Source: Desulfococcus sp041737845 (GTDB lineage: Bacteria > Desulfobacterota > Desulfobacteria > Desulfobacterales > Desulfococcaceae). From it: a stretch of DNA of 52,733 bases. Below, one piece after another: positions 1 through 8,381 of this stretch. The stretch spans positions 1 through 52,733 of the forward strand of contig NZ_JBGSQX010000072.1 of NCBI RefSeq assembly GCF_041737845.1. The letters are read 5' to 3'. The notes below the pieces were generated by a model that had not been told where the DNA came from, made no database searches, and saw only the letters and a list, made by a program, of their open reading frames with translations. Made by a program: the position numbers and the translations under genes. Every line of letters begins with the position of its first letter. Position 1 is the first letter of the stretch.

Positions 1-308
1 GCGGGGCCGGGTTTGGGCGCAGGCGCCGCGGCCCGCCGTTTCCGGGGGGCCGAGAGGGTGACGGAAACCGGCGGACGCTCCAGGGAAAAGGGCTGCCTGC
101 CATCCTGTTCCTGCCGCGGGGGGGCATCGGTAAAGGGCGCGTCGATGGCGGCCGTCACCTCCAGGCCGCCCCTGCCCATGATGCCGAAAAGCCCCTTGCC
201 CTTTTCCAGATCACGAACGGAGAGAATCACCGCTTCAGGCCCGAATTCCTGTTTGATCATCTTGAGTGCCGAATTCATGTCGGATGATCTGAATCGTTTA
301 ATTTGCAT
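1..308 (-). CDS. flhF: Flagellar biosynthesis GTPase FlhF, N-terminal part (cut by window edge)
   Basis: The first 102 codons are present and the rest lies beyond base 1. The N-terminus MQIKRFRSSDMNSALKMIKQ, followed shortly by EFGPEAVILSVRD, is the characteristic FlhF opening (B domain before the SRP-type GTPase NG domain, which is not visible here). FlhF is an SRP-family GTPase that sets the position and number of polar flagella, usually with FlhG. The ATG at 306-308 overlaps the end of flhA by 11 bases, so translation is probably coupled. The visible stretch ends in a Pro/Ala/Arg-rich linker typical of the region between B and NG domains. Polar flagellation is an inference from the gene's presence. 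Confidence 0.9.
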   Translation of the reverse strand, partial: MQIKRFRSSDMNSALKMIKQEFGPEAVILSVRDLEKGKGLFGIMGRGGLEVTAAIDAPFTDAPPRQEQDGRQPFSLERPPVSVTLSAPRKRRAAAPAPKPGP

Positions 309-2409
309 CGGAGAGCTCCACAGTTGCCAGAGACTGAATCTTGAAGGTGTTGACCAGTTCACTATACGAGAGGACCGCCACGTTGGGCACAAAACGGTCC
401 AGCAGCTTCTTGAGATGGGGCCGGACCGGGGCCGAGCAGAGCACGACCGGCGTCTGGCTCAGCCCGGAGAAGATCTGCATCTGCCGGGAGATTTTCGTGA
501 TGATCTTCTGGGCGACATTCGGTTCCAGGGCGATGAAGCTCCCCTGGTCCGTCTTCTGGATGGCGTCGGTGATGAGCTTTTCGACATCGTGCCCCAGGGT
601 GACCAGGGAGATGTTTCCGTCCGGGGACTGGTACAGCCGGGTGATGGTCCTGGCCAGGGCCTGGCGGACGTACTCCGTCAAAATATCGACATCCTTCGTC
701 AGGGTTGCCCAATCCGCAAGCGTTTCGAGGATGGTGCACAGGTCCCGGATGGGGATCTGCTCCCGCAGGAGGTTCTGAAGCACCTTGCCGACCGCGCCCA
801 GGGAGAGCAGGCCGGGAATCAGCTCCGAAACCACGGTCGGGTGGGTCTCCTTCAGTTGGTCCAGCATCTTCTGGACCTCCTGCCGCCCCATGAGTTCGTC
901 CGCATGCCGGCGGATGATCTCCGACAGATGGGTCACCAGCACCGTGGGCAGGTCGACCACGGTGTATCCCTTGGACAGCGCGTCCTCACGAACCTCTTCC
1001 TTGATCCAGTATGCGGGCAGGCCGTAGGTCGGTTCAACCCCGCGGACGCCCCGGAGGCCCTCGGCCGACTTCCCCATGTGCATCGCCAGGAAATGCCCCG
1101 GCATCAGTTCGGCCCGGGCGACTTCGTTTCCCTTGAGCAGGATGCAGTACTCCCCCGGCTTCAACTGCACGTTGTCCTGGATATGAATGGGCGGGATCAT
1201 GACGCCCACTTCCCGGGCGATCTGGTCCCGGATCGCATGGATCCGGGTCAGGAGCTGCCCGTCCTGCTCGGCATCCACAAAAGGGATCAATTCATACCCG
1301 ACCTCGAGGCCCAGGGCATCCACGGGCAGCAGCCGCGAGGCCCTGTCCGGCGCGACGGGTTCTCCGCCGCGATCCGCCGCGGCCTTCTCCGCCCGGGACC
1401 GTGCCTTTTCAGACTTGAGCAGGAAATAAGCCATGGTGCCGGATAGTCCGGCCAGGATCATGAAGGGAAGCCAGGGCATTCCGGGGATGAGGCCGAAGCA
1501 GAGGAGGATGACGGCCGCGGTGGCGATGGCCCTTGGATGCCTGAAGATCTGGACGGTGATCTCCTCCCCCATGCTGGCCTCGGCGCCCGCGCGGGTGACG
1601 ATGATGCCCGCCGCGGTGGCCACGATCAGCGCGGGGATCTGGGAGACCAGCCCGTCCCCCACGGCAAGCAGGGTATAGGTCCTTGCGGCGTCGGGGAAAC
1701 TCATGCCGTGCTGGAAAACGCCGATGATCAGGCCGCCCAGGATATTGATGATCGTGATGATGATGCCCGCGATGGCGTCGCCCTTGACGAACTTGTTCGC
1801 GCCGTCCATGGCCCCGTAATACTCGGCTTCCCGGGTGATATCGAGCCTGCGCCGTTTGGCGGTCTCTTCATCGATGAACCCCGCGTTCAAGTCGGCGTCG
1901 ATGCTCATCTGCTTGCCCGGCATGGCGTCCAGGGTGAACCGGGCCGCCACCTCGGCGATTCTTCCCGCGCCCTTGGTGATCACCATGAAGTTGATCAGCA
2001 CGAGGATCACGAAGATGATGGCGCCGACGACGTAGTTCCCGCCCACCACGAAATTGCCGAAGGCGTTGATCACCTTTCCGGCGGCCTGGGGGCCGTCGCT
2101 GCCGTTGAGGAGGATGATCCGCGTCGAGGCGATGTTGAGGGAGAGGCGGAACAGGGTCATGACCAGCAGCATCGACGGGAATACCGGCAGGTCGAGGGGT
2201 TTCAGGATGTAGATCACCACCAGGAGAACGATCAGCGCGAAGGTGATGTTGAAGGTGATGAGCAGATCCAGAAGCGGCGTCGGCAGCGGGAGAATCATGA
2301 GTACCAGGATGCTCACCACCAGAAGCGACATGACGGCTTCGCTGTTCTTCGAAATCAGATGAACGCCGCCCGAATCGGCGGCCGGATTACTCGCAGTCAT
2401 ATTCGCCAT
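298..2409 (-). CDS. flhA: Flagellar type III export apparatus protein FlhA
   Basis: FlhA forms the nonameric gate of the flagellar export apparatus. It has several N-terminal membrane segments and a large cytoplasmic C-domain that docks substrate-chaperone complexes. The sequence shows a hydrophobic N-terminal third, including a run near VSILVLMILPLPTPLLDLL. The conserved cytoplasmic loop motif GKQMSIDADLNAGFIDEETA follows, then the soluble domain to the end. Length is about 703 aa, normal for the family. I chose the ATG at 2409 (MANMTASNP). A frame-compatible TTG at 2433 is upstream, and another ATG at 2400 is possible. No strong ribosome binding site separates them. The gene lies between flhB and flhF in the usual order. 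Confidence 0.96.
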   Translation of the reverse strand: MANMTASNPAADSGGVHLISKNSEAVMSLLVVSILVLMILPLPTPLLDLLITFNITFALIVLLVVIYILKPLDLPVFPSMLLVMTLFRLSLNIASTRIILLNGSDGPQAAGKVINAFGNFVVGGNYVVGAIIFVILVLINFMVITKGAGRIAEVAARFTLDAMPGKQMSIDADLNAGFIDEETAKRRRLDITREAEYYGAMDGANKFVKGDAIAGIIITIINILGGLIIGVFQHGMSFPDAARTYTLLAVGDGLVSQIPALIVATAAGIIVTRAGAEASMGEEITVQIFRHPRAIATAAVILLCFGLIPGMPWLPFMILAGLSGTMAYFLLKSEKARSRAEKAAADRGGEPVAPDRASRLLPVDALGLEVGYELIPFVDAEQDGQLLTRIHAIRDQIAREVGVMIPPIHIQDNVQLKPGEYCILLKGNEVARAELMPGHFLAMHMGKSAEGLRGVRGVEPTYGLPAYWIKEEVREDALSKGYTVVDLPTVLVTHLSEIIRRHADELMGRQEVQKMLDQLKETHPTVVSELIPGLLSLGAVGKVLQNLLREQIPIRDLCTILETLADWATLTKDVDILTEYVRQALARTITRLYQSPDGNISLVTLGHDVEKLITDAIQKTDQGSFIALEPNVAQKIITKISRQMQIFSGLSQTPVVLCSAPVRPHLKKLLDRFVPNVAVLSYSELVNTFKIQSLATVELSDAN

Positions 2410-2472
2410 TCCGCAAAAGGAGGTTCTGAACAAAACTCATACAAAAAGTTATAGCAACAACCATGCCAGCAT

Positions 2473-3534
2473 CTACCCCCTCTTCAGGCGGTAGACGTAG
2501 GCGAGGACTTCGGCCACGGCCCGGTAGAGATCGGATGGGATCGCCTTGCCGATATCGACGCTCTTGTAGAGGGTCCTTGCCAGGGGCTTGTTTTCGACGA
2601 TGGGCACGGCGTGTTCCCGGGCGATCTCCTTGATCCGCCGGGCGATGATATCGGCGCCCTTGGCCGTGACGACGGGCGCAGCCATCTTCTTCGGGTCGTA
2701 CCGAATGGCGATGGCCAGGTGCTCGGGGTTGGCCACGATCACGGAGGCGTCGGGGATCGTCTGCATCATCCGCCTCCGGGACATCTCCATCTGGGTCCTT
2801 CGGATGCGCGCCTTGATCTGCTGGTCCCCCTCCATCTGGCGGGTTTCATCCCTGACCTCCTGGCGGGTCATCCTGAGGTCCCGCTCATGGCGCCACCGCT
2901 GGAAGAGATAGTCCAGCCCCGCGAGAAACATCAGCCCCATGCAGGCATAGAGGCCGATCCACAAGCCACCCCGGCCCATGATGACCAGGATGTCCCCCAC
3001 GCCGGCATCGATCAGCCGGGGGAAACTTTGGGCCTCACGCCGTATCTGGATATAGGCGATGGCGCCGACTGTCAGAATTTTGACGAGGGATTTGACCAAC
3101 TCGACGAGGGACCGGAGCGAAACGAACCGTTTGATTCCCTCAAGGGGATTGAGCTTCGAGAATTTGGGCGAAAGAGCTTCCCCGGAGATCAAAAACCCCA
3201 CCTGTGCTACGTTGGCGGCGATGCCCCCGGCCCATGCCGCCAGCATCAGCGGCAGCAGGACCCATGCCGTATGCCGGAGGACCTCCCCCATCAGCCGCGC
3301 GGACGATGCATCGTCCATCCGGAACGCCCCCATGCCCTGGAGCATCTCGCGCATGAATGCCGTCAGATGCCGGCACATCCAGGGTCCGGCGAAATAGAAG
3401 ACCAGCAGGGAGAACAGCAGCACGACCGCCGATGAGATCTCGGCGCTGTGGGCGACGTTTCCCTTGCGCCGCGCCTCGGTGCGCCGCTTCAGGGTGGGTT
3501 TTTCGGTTCTTTCCTGTTCGTTTTGGGCCGACAT
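2473..3534 (-). CDS. flhB: Flagellar export switch protein FlhB
   Basis: FlhB sits in the export gate and switches substrate class from rod/hook to filament after autocleavage. The protein (353 aa) starts with the typical charged segment ERTEKPTLKRRTEARRKGNV, has four hydrophobic segments over about residues 30-210, and ends with the cytoplasmic domain. The self-cleavage site, usually NPTH, reads NPEH here within VIVANPEHLAIAIRYDP; the Asn-Pro cleavage pair is kept. It follows fliR closely (21 bases) and precedes flhA by about 60 bases. Confidence 0.97.
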   Translation of the reverse strand: MSAQNEQERTEKPTLKRRTEARRKGNVAHSAEISSAVVLLFSLLVFYFAGPWMCRHLTAFMREMLQGMGAFRMDDASSARLMGEVLRHTAWVLLPLMLAAWAGGIAANVAQVGFLISGEALSPKFSKLNPLEGIKRFVSLRSLVELVKSLVKILTVGAIAYIQIRREAQSFPRLIDAGVGDILVIMGRGGLWIGLYACMGLMFLAGLDYLFQRWRHERDLRMTRQEVRDETRQMEGDQQIKARIRRTQMEMSRRRMMQTIPDASVIVANPEHLAIAIRYDPKKMAAPVVTAKGADIIARRIKEIAREHAVPIVENKPLARTLYKSVDIGKAIPSDLYRAVAEVLAYVYRLKRG

Positions 3535-3555
3535 GGGGCAATCCTTTACACGGGG

Positions 3556-4332
3556 TCAGAGGGTTTTCAGCAGGGTGTGGACCACCCCCGCGAAATCCCG
3601 GAAGAACCGGGCGAGATACGTCCAGAAAAAGGGAAGCGACAGGCCGATGAAGATCAGGCCCACGACCACGTTGGCCGGCGCCGCCACGAAGAAGACGTTC
3701 ATCTGGGGAACGGTCCGGGCCATGATGCCCAGGGCGATGCTGGTCAGCATCAGCACCACGACGACGGGGGCCCCGACCTGAACGGCGATGACGAACATGC
3801 TCCCCGACAGGTCGACGACCGTCCATGCGGCAGCCCCGCTGTAGTGCGCGCCCAGGGGCGGGATAAGCCGGAAGCTCTCGGCCACGGCCCGCAAAAACAG
3901 GTGGTGGGCGTTGGTCACCATGAAGATGACCATGGCCAGGAGGTTGTTGAACTGGCCGATCACGGAGACCTGGCTGCTCGTGACCGGATCGAAGACATTG
4001 GCGATGCCGATGCCCATCTGGAACCCTGCGAGCTGTCCCGCGAGCTGAACGCCGGCAAAGATAAGCCTGACGGCAAAGCCGATGACCGCCCCCAGGAGGA
4101 CCTCGCCCGCGGCCCCCAGCCCAAAGGCGACGGACATCCCCGCAGCAGGCGGAAGAACCGGATCGAGAAGCGGCAGCAGGAGGAGGCTCATGCCAAGGGA
4201 GAGCCCGGCCTTGAACAGGACCGGGACGCTCCTGCCGTCGAAAACCGGCAGGAGCCAGATCATGGCCCCGATGCGAAGGAAGATCAGAAAAAGCATCTGG
4301 AGCTGCTCCGGAAGGATGTGAAAAGATGCCAT
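3556..4332 (-). CDS. fliR: Flagellar export apparatus protein FliR
   Basis: FliR (258 aa) is a membrane component of the export gate and assembles with FliP and FliQ into the helical core complex. The sequence is almost entirely hydrophobic with about six membrane segments. Family-typical stretches include RIGAMIWLLPVFDGRSVPV near the start and VNVF-like/LGIMARTVPQMNVFFVA near residue 190. Order fliP-fliQ-fliR-flhB is the standard bacterial arrangement and spacing to neighbours is under 30 bases. Confidence 0.96.
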   Translation of the reverse strand: MASFHILPEQLQMLFLIFLRIGAMIWLLPVFDGRSVPVLFKAGLSLGMSLLLLPLLDPVLPPAAGMSVAFGLGAAGEVLLGAVIGFAVRLIFAGVQLAGQLAGFQMGIGIANVFDPVTSSQVSVIGQFNNLLAMVIFMVTNAHHLFLRAVAESFRLIPPLGAHYSGAAAWTVVDLSGSMFVIAVQVGAPVVVVLMLTSIALGIMARTVPQMNVFFVAAPANVVVGLIFIGLSLPFFWTYLARFFRDFAGVVHTLLKTL

Positions 4333-4359
4333 TTCAGGTGACCGCGGGGCGGAGGGCCA

Positions 4360-4629
4360 CTATCGGACGTAGTTGGGAATATGGATCAGGAGATTCCGCG
4401 TGAAGCCGACGAGCAACTGGAGCATCCACGGAAAAAACAGGAGCAGGGTGACGACGATGGCGATCATCTTCGGGATGAAGACCAGGGTCATCTCGTTGAT
4501 CTGGGTCGCGGCCTGAAACATGCTGATCGCAACACCCGTGATGAGGCTCGCGGCCAGCATGGGGGCGGAGAGAAGGATGGCCGTCTTCAGGGCGTCGAAA
4601 AAAAATCCGGTGACGAACTCAGGGGTCAT
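4360..4629 (-). CDS. fliQ: Flagellar export apparatus protein FliQ
   Basis: FliQ (89 aa, the normal size) is a two-helix membrane protein of the export gate. It begins MTPEFVTGFFFDALKTAILL and contains the family signature around AATQINEMTLVFIPKM between its two hydrophobic hairpins. The gene lies 27 bases upstream of fliR and 74 bases downstream of fliP. Confidence 0.96.
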   Translation of the reverse strand: MTPEFVTGFFFDALKTAILLSAPMLAASLITGVAISMFQAATQINEMTLVFIPKMIAIVVTLLLFFPWMLQLLVGFTRNLLIHIPNYVR

Positions 4630-4703
4630 GGCTGGCTCCTCGATGGGGCTCCGTTTTCAGGACACGCGCCGGGCGACGGCCGTATCCGGGGGTTTTCCCG
4701 CCT

Positions 4704-5507
4704 TCACCCGAAGCTCTTCACCAGGGACCCGACGATGAGGTTCCATCCGTCGGCCAGCACAAAGAGGATGATCTTGAAAGGCAGGGAGATCATGACCGGC
4801 GGCAGCATCATCATGCCCATGGAGAGCAGGATGCTTGCCACGATCATGTCGATGATCAAAAAAGGGATATACAGCAGAAACGATATCTGAAAGGCCGTCT
4901 TCAACTCGCTGATGATGAAGGCCGGGATCAGAATGAAGGTGGACACCTCCTCGATGTTTTTCGGCCGCTCCGTTTTCGAGATCTCGACGAACAGGGCGAT
5001 GTCCTTTTCCCGGGTCTGCCGGCTCATGAACGTGCGAAGCGGCCGGGCGGCGGTCTCTATGGCCTCGGACAGGGGCATCCGGCGCTCCAGGTAAGGCTGG
5101 AAAGCCTGGATGTTGATCTCCGTCGCCACCGGCTGCATGATGAAGACCGTCATGAAGATGGCCAGGCCGATCACCACCTGGTTGGGGGGCATCTGCTGGG
5201 TCCCCATGGCCTGCCGGAGGACCGAAAGCACCACGACCACCCGCGTGAAGGAGGTTACCATGATCAGGATGGCCGGCGCGATGGAGAGCACCGTCAGGAG
5301 CAGGAAGATTTCCAGCACGACGGCCACCCGCTCGGGATCGTCGGCCTTGTCCAGGCCGATGCTGACCTGGGGAAAGGGGATCGACGGCGTCTGGGCCGCT
5401 GCCGGGGCCGCAAGAAGGATGGCGGCCAGCAGGAGGCAGACGGCCATCCGCACCGCGGCCTGTTGCGGAATCCGTGTCGGGGTCATCCCGTCAGCGCTGT
5501 TTTTCAT
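4704..5507 (-). CDS. fliP: Flagellar export apparatus protein FliP
   Basis: FliP forms the pentameric core of the export gate. It has an N-terminal cleavable signal (hydrophobic stretch ending APAAAQ near residue 39), the conserved segment SFTRVVVVLSVLRQAMGTQQ, and the C-terminal membrane segments with LKTAFQISFLLYIPFLIID. At 267 aa it is slightly longer than average because of the start chosen. The ATG at 5507 overlaps fliO by 17 bases. An in-frame ATG at 5486, just past the fliO stop, is an equally good start; neither has a strong ribosome binding site. Confidence 0.96.
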   Translation of the reverse strand: MKNSADGMTPTRIPQQAAVRMAVCLLLAAILLAAPAAAQTPSIPFPQVSIGLDKADDPERVAVVLEIFLLLTVLSIAPAILIMVTSFTRVVVVLSVLRQAMGTQQMPPNQVVIGLAIFMTVFIMQPVATEINIQAFQPYLERRMPLSEAIETAARPLRTFMSRQTREKDIALFVEISKTERPKNIEEVSTFILIPAFIISELKTAFQISFLLYIPFLIIDMIVASILLSMGMMMLPPVMISLPFKIILFVLADGWNLIVGSLVKSFG

Positions 5508-5856
5508 GCCCGGAGACCAGGCGCTTCAGGTGCGCCGCAAAAGGAAGCGGGGGGCGCTCGCCATCGGGCGCGCTGAATTGAGCCATGACCCCCGCGTCGT
5601 CGATTCTGTCCAGGACCCGGATGTCGTTTTTGGTGACGCCCAGGACGAGGATTTTTCCGGGAACCTCCACGAGGGAGATCACCTTTCTCGGACCCAGATA
5701 GGTGGTGGCCAGAACCCGGATCGGCCGTCCTTGGTACTGCCCCGCGCCGGACAGGCGCCGCACCGCGTACAGGGCCAGCAGAAGCCCCCCCAGGAGGACC
5801 ACCAGGACGACCACCATCTTGACGCCCGCCATCGTCATATCGGGCGGAGGGGTCAT
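5491..5856 (-). CDS. fliO: Flagellar protein FliO
   Basis: FliO (121 aa) is a small bitopic membrane protein that helps assemble FliP. One membrane segment lies near residues 11-30 (MAGVKMVVVLVVLLGGLLLA). The cytoplasmic domain contains the family-typical VLATTYLGPRKVISLVEVPG. It overlaps fliN by four bases (ATGA) and fliP by up to 17, so the three are translationally coupled. FliO is poorly conserved; the assignment rests on this architecture and on the fliN-fliO-fliP position. Confidence 0.92.
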   Translation of the reverse strand: MTPPPDMTMAGVKMVVVLVVLLGGLLLALYAVRRLSGAGQYQGRPIRVLATTYLGPRKVISLVEVPGKILVLGVTKNDIRVLDRIDDAGVMAQFSAPDGERPPLPFAAHLKRLVSGHEKQR

Positions 5857-6230
5857 TTGAGCCTCTCGATGCGCTCTTTGGGGCTCACGATCTCGGTGAT
5901 CCGGATGCCGTATTTCTCGTTCACCACCACCACCTCGCCCTTGGCGATCAGCTTTTCATTGGCCAGAATCGCCAAGGCGTCGCCGGCCAGGTTCGACAGC
6001 TCGATCACCGACCCCTGTCCGAGTTTGAGGAGGTCGCTGACCAGGAGGCGGGTCCGGCCCAGCTCCACGCTGATCTGCAGGGGGATGTCCAGGATGAAGT
6101 CGAGATCCCGGGGGGCCCCGATGCCCGAAAGGTCGTCCTGATCCAGCATCTCGAACGGGTCATCATCTGCGGAGCGGGTGGTGTTTCTGCCCGCCTGAGC
6201 GGTCTTGTTCTCCTGGGTTGGATTTGCCAT
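5853..6230 (-). CDS. fliN: Flagellar motor switch protein FliN
   Basis: FliN (125 aa) forms part of the C-ring that sets rotation direction. The first 45 residues are polar and variable. The SpoA/SurA-type C-terminal domain follows, with the hallmark ILDIPLQISVELGRT and then VIELSNLAGDALAILANEKL, ending in the typical ITEIVSPKERIERL. The gene lies between fliM (5-base gap) and fliO (4-base overlap). Confidence 0.97.
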   Translation of the reverse strand: MANPTQENKTAQAGRNTTRSADDDPFEMLDQDDLSGIGAPRDLDFILDIPLQISVELGRTRLLVSDLLKLGQGSVIELSNLAGDALAILANEKLIAKGEVVVVNEKYGIRITEIVSPKERIERLK

Positions 6231-6235
6231 GATCT

Positions 6236-7222
6236 TTATACATCCTCCATCTTTTCACTGTGGATTTCCGCGATGCGAACGGCCTGGTTCCCATAGTAAA
6301 CCCCTGGATATCCCTTGTATTTAATTGAATTTTCGATCTTGACCGGAATGGGGACGTTGGGGCCGGTATTCAGCTTGATGGTGTCGCCGACCTTGAGCCG
6401 CAGGAGGTTTCTCACCGTGCAGGTGGCCCGACCCAGTTCGGCGGAGACGTTGAGGAAGGTGCTCTTGAGGACCGCCTTCATCCGCGGGTCCGGCGAATTG
6501 CCCGAATCGGCGGCGCTCAGGCTGCCGTAGGTGAGCTTTTCCTTGACGGGTTCGATCATCAGGTAGGGCATGCAGACATAGATGTGACCCTCGTAGCTGT
6601 TTCTCCGGACGATGAACCCCGCGGCAACCACCAGATCATCGGGCGCGATCATCCGGATATAGTCGGGGTTCGACTCCATCTTCCGGAATACCGTCCGGAC
6701 GGATTGGACCACCTCCCAGGCCTTCTCCAGGTTTTTGAGGATATCGAGGACCAGGCGCTGCATCACCCGTTTCTCGATCTGGGTGAACTCCCGCACCCGG
6801 GCCAGGGGCTTCCCGGTACCGCCGAACATGGAATCGATCAGGGAGAAGAAGAGCGGCGCCGTGATGACCAGGAGGGCCGACCCGTGAAACGGCTCCATGT
6901 TGAACACGTTGAAGCAGGTGGGCCGGGAAAAACGCTTCAGGAACTCCCTGAATTTGACGATCTCCGTCGAAATGAAATCCGTATCGCTTGCGCTCTTCAG
7001 TTTTGTTGACAGGGTGTCCCGAACCAGGAGGGAATACTTGTCATAGACCTCCTCGAGGACCTCGAAGTGCCCCTCCATTTTGCTCTGCTGCGAATAGAGC
7101 ACATACGGGGTGGCCTCTGTCTCGGCTTTCCGGCCGCGCTCCGGATCCGTGTCGATCTGGCCGTCGGACATGGCTGAATAGAGGGCTTCTATCTCTTCCT
7201 GGGAAAGAATCTTTTCGGACAT
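6236..7222 (-). CDS. fliM: Flagellar motor switch protein FliM
   Basis: FliM (328 aa) is the C-ring protein that binds phosphorylated CheY. The N-terminal CheY-binding peptide is visible as ILSQEEIEALYSAMSDG, followed by the CheC-like middle domain (ANK-free, residues about 45-230, with GTGKPLARVREFTQIEKRVM) and a C-terminal SpoA domain. It starts at an ATG (7220-7222) 12 bases after the fliL stop. Confidence 0.97.
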   Translation of the reverse strand: MSEKILSQEEIEALYSAMSDGQIDTDPERGRKAETEATPYVLYSQQSKMEGHFEVLEEVYDKYSLLVRDTLSTKLKSASDTDFISTEIVKFREFLKRFSRPTCFNVFNMEPFHGSALLVITAPLFFSLIDSMFGGTGKPLARVREFTQIEKRVMQRLVLDILKNLEKAWEVVQSVRTVFRKMESNPDYIRMIAPDDLVVAAGFIVRRNSYEGHIYVCMPYLMIEPVKEKLTYGSLSAADSGNSPDPRMKAVLKSTFLNVSAELGRATCTVRNLLRLKVGDTIKLNTGPNVPIPVKIENSIKYKGYPGVYYGNQAVRIAEIHSEKMEDV

Positions 7223-7234
7223 GCAAGCGCTCCC

Positions 7235-7705
7235 CTACTGGATAACGAAATCCGTGAAATACAGCGAGGTGATCTTTCCTTTGGAGAGGAATCGGTTCAA
7301 CCCCTCCGTGAGCTGGCTTCGCAGCACCTGCTTCCCCTCGGTGCTGAGAATCTCGGCGCTCTTCTTGGTGGGCAGCAGGGTGACGATGTAGTCCTTGATT
7401 TGGGGAAGGCGGCTGGTGGCCTCGGTGACCGCCAGGTCGCTGTCCATCTCGACGGCGATCGATGTTTTCAGAAAGCGCTGCGCATCCTCGTCCGCCAGGT
7501 TGACGATAAAGGTGCTGAGATCGAGAACCGGCCCGACCTGGGGCCCCTTCTCCGCCTCGGTTTTCTGAGCTCCGGCGGTCTCGGTCGCCTGGGCGGGGGC
7601 CGCCAGGTTCGAGATCTTGGTCCAGATCACGTAAAACCCAGCGCCGCCGGCACCCAGCAGGAAAACCAGCACCACGCCGATGATAATGACCAGCTTTTTA
7701 TTCAT
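7235..7705 (-). CDS. fliL: Flagellar basal body-associated protein FliL
   Basis: FliL (156 aa) is a single-pass inner-membrane protein around the stator/rotor that supports motor torque. It has one N-terminal membrane segment (about residues 4-28, KLVIIIGVVLVFLLGAGGAG) and a short Ala-rich linker. The periplasmic stomatin-like FliL domain begins near VGPVLDLSTFIVNLADED and ends with LYFTDFVIQ. A GAGAGGAC ribosome binding site precedes the ATG. Confidence 0.95.
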   Translation of the reverse strand: MNKKLVIIIGVVLVFLLGAGGAGFYVIWTKISNLAAPAQATETAGAQKTEAEKGPQVGPVLDLSTFIVNLADEDAQRFLKTSIAVEMDSDLAVTEATSRLPQIKDYIVTLLPTKKSAEILSTEGKQVLRSQLTEGLNRFLSKGKITSLYFTDFVIQ

Positions 7706-7762
7706 GTCCTCTCTCTTTCATTTTCGTTCCACCCATTGGATTCCAGGCGGCGGATGAGCGGT

Positions 7763-8251
7763 TCAGGGATGGGTCGGGGCGTCTTCGTCGACACTCAGGG
7801 GCTGGATGTCGATCCCCGTCCCCCTGGCCGCCGGTTCTACGTCCGTCATGTCGCCCGTCTCCGGGGCGGCGGCGGTCGATTCCCAGAAACCTGACGGCGG
7901 ACGCGACGCCGGCCTGGTTTCAACACCGGCCCCGGCATCCGTTTTTATTTCGGCTTCAACTTCCACACCTGCCTCGATTTTCACGACGGCTTCAGGTTTC
8001 ACGTCCGCCTCGGCTTTCACATCGACTTTCGGCTTCATTTCGGGAGGCGGCGTCACAGGGCGGCGCACCGGGAGCTCCCGCCCGGCATCCTTCCCGGGAA
8101 CGGCTGCGACTGCCCCGGGCGATGCCGTCCCGGTGGCCCCATGCCGACGATGATGGATTTTTTTAACGTCCATGGCGGTGATGACGAACATCAGCATGAA
8201 GAGGGCGAACATCACGTTCACCATGGCAGTGTTTTCCGCTGTTTTTTCCAT
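7763..8251 (-). CDS. Uncharacterised single-pass membrane protein heading the fliL operon
   Basis: No family is recognised. From the ATG at 8251 (preceded by GGGAAAG) the product is 162 aa. It begins MEKTAENTAMVNVMFALFML, where one membrane segment runs to about residue 27. A basic patch (KKIHHRRH) follows, then a long low-complexity tail. The middle of the tail alternates acidic/basic and Val/Ala in a repeating pattern (VKAEADVKPEAVVKIEAG and similar), and the end is acidic. The topology suggests a cytoplasm-facing N-terminus with an extended tail. It is first in the fliL-M-N-O-P-Q-R-flhB-flhA-flhF unit, 57 bases upstream of fliL and behind a sigma-54 promoter, so a motor or assembly role is plausible but unproven. 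Confidence 0.7.
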   Translation of the reverse strand: MEKTAENTAMVNVMFALFMLMFVITAMDVKKIHHRRHGATGTASPGAVAAVPGKDAGRELPVRRPVTPPPEMKPKVDVKAEADVKPEAVVKIEAGVEVEAEIKTDAGAGVETRPASRPPSGFWESTAAAPETGDMTDVEPAARGTGIDIQPLSVDEDAPTHP

Positions 8252-8365
8252 ATCTTTCCCAAGCCTGCGCGGTCTTCCGGACGGAGCGCCCTCCCGAAAC
8301 CCGGCATTTGATCCGATTCCCACCGCTCACGCGTGGGGGGAGATGCAATCGTTGCCCCAGATATC

Positions 8366-8381
8366 AGCAAAGAATGTGCCA
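8366..8381 (-). promoter_or_regulatory. Sigma-54 promoter for the fliL-flhF operon
   Basis: On the minus strand the sequence reads TGGCAC-ATTCT-TTGCT. This is an exact match to the sigma-54 -24/-12 consensus (TGGCAC-N5-TTGCW) with the required GG-to-GC spacing. The predicted start of transcription is near 8355, about 100 bases before the ATG at 8251. It makes the downstream half of the flagellar locus independent of the flgB promoter. Confidence 0.85.

Noticed and set aside
13..1446. A plus-strand open frame of 477 codons over flhF/flhA
   Set aside because: It is opposite intact flhA and flhF and has no recognisable domain.
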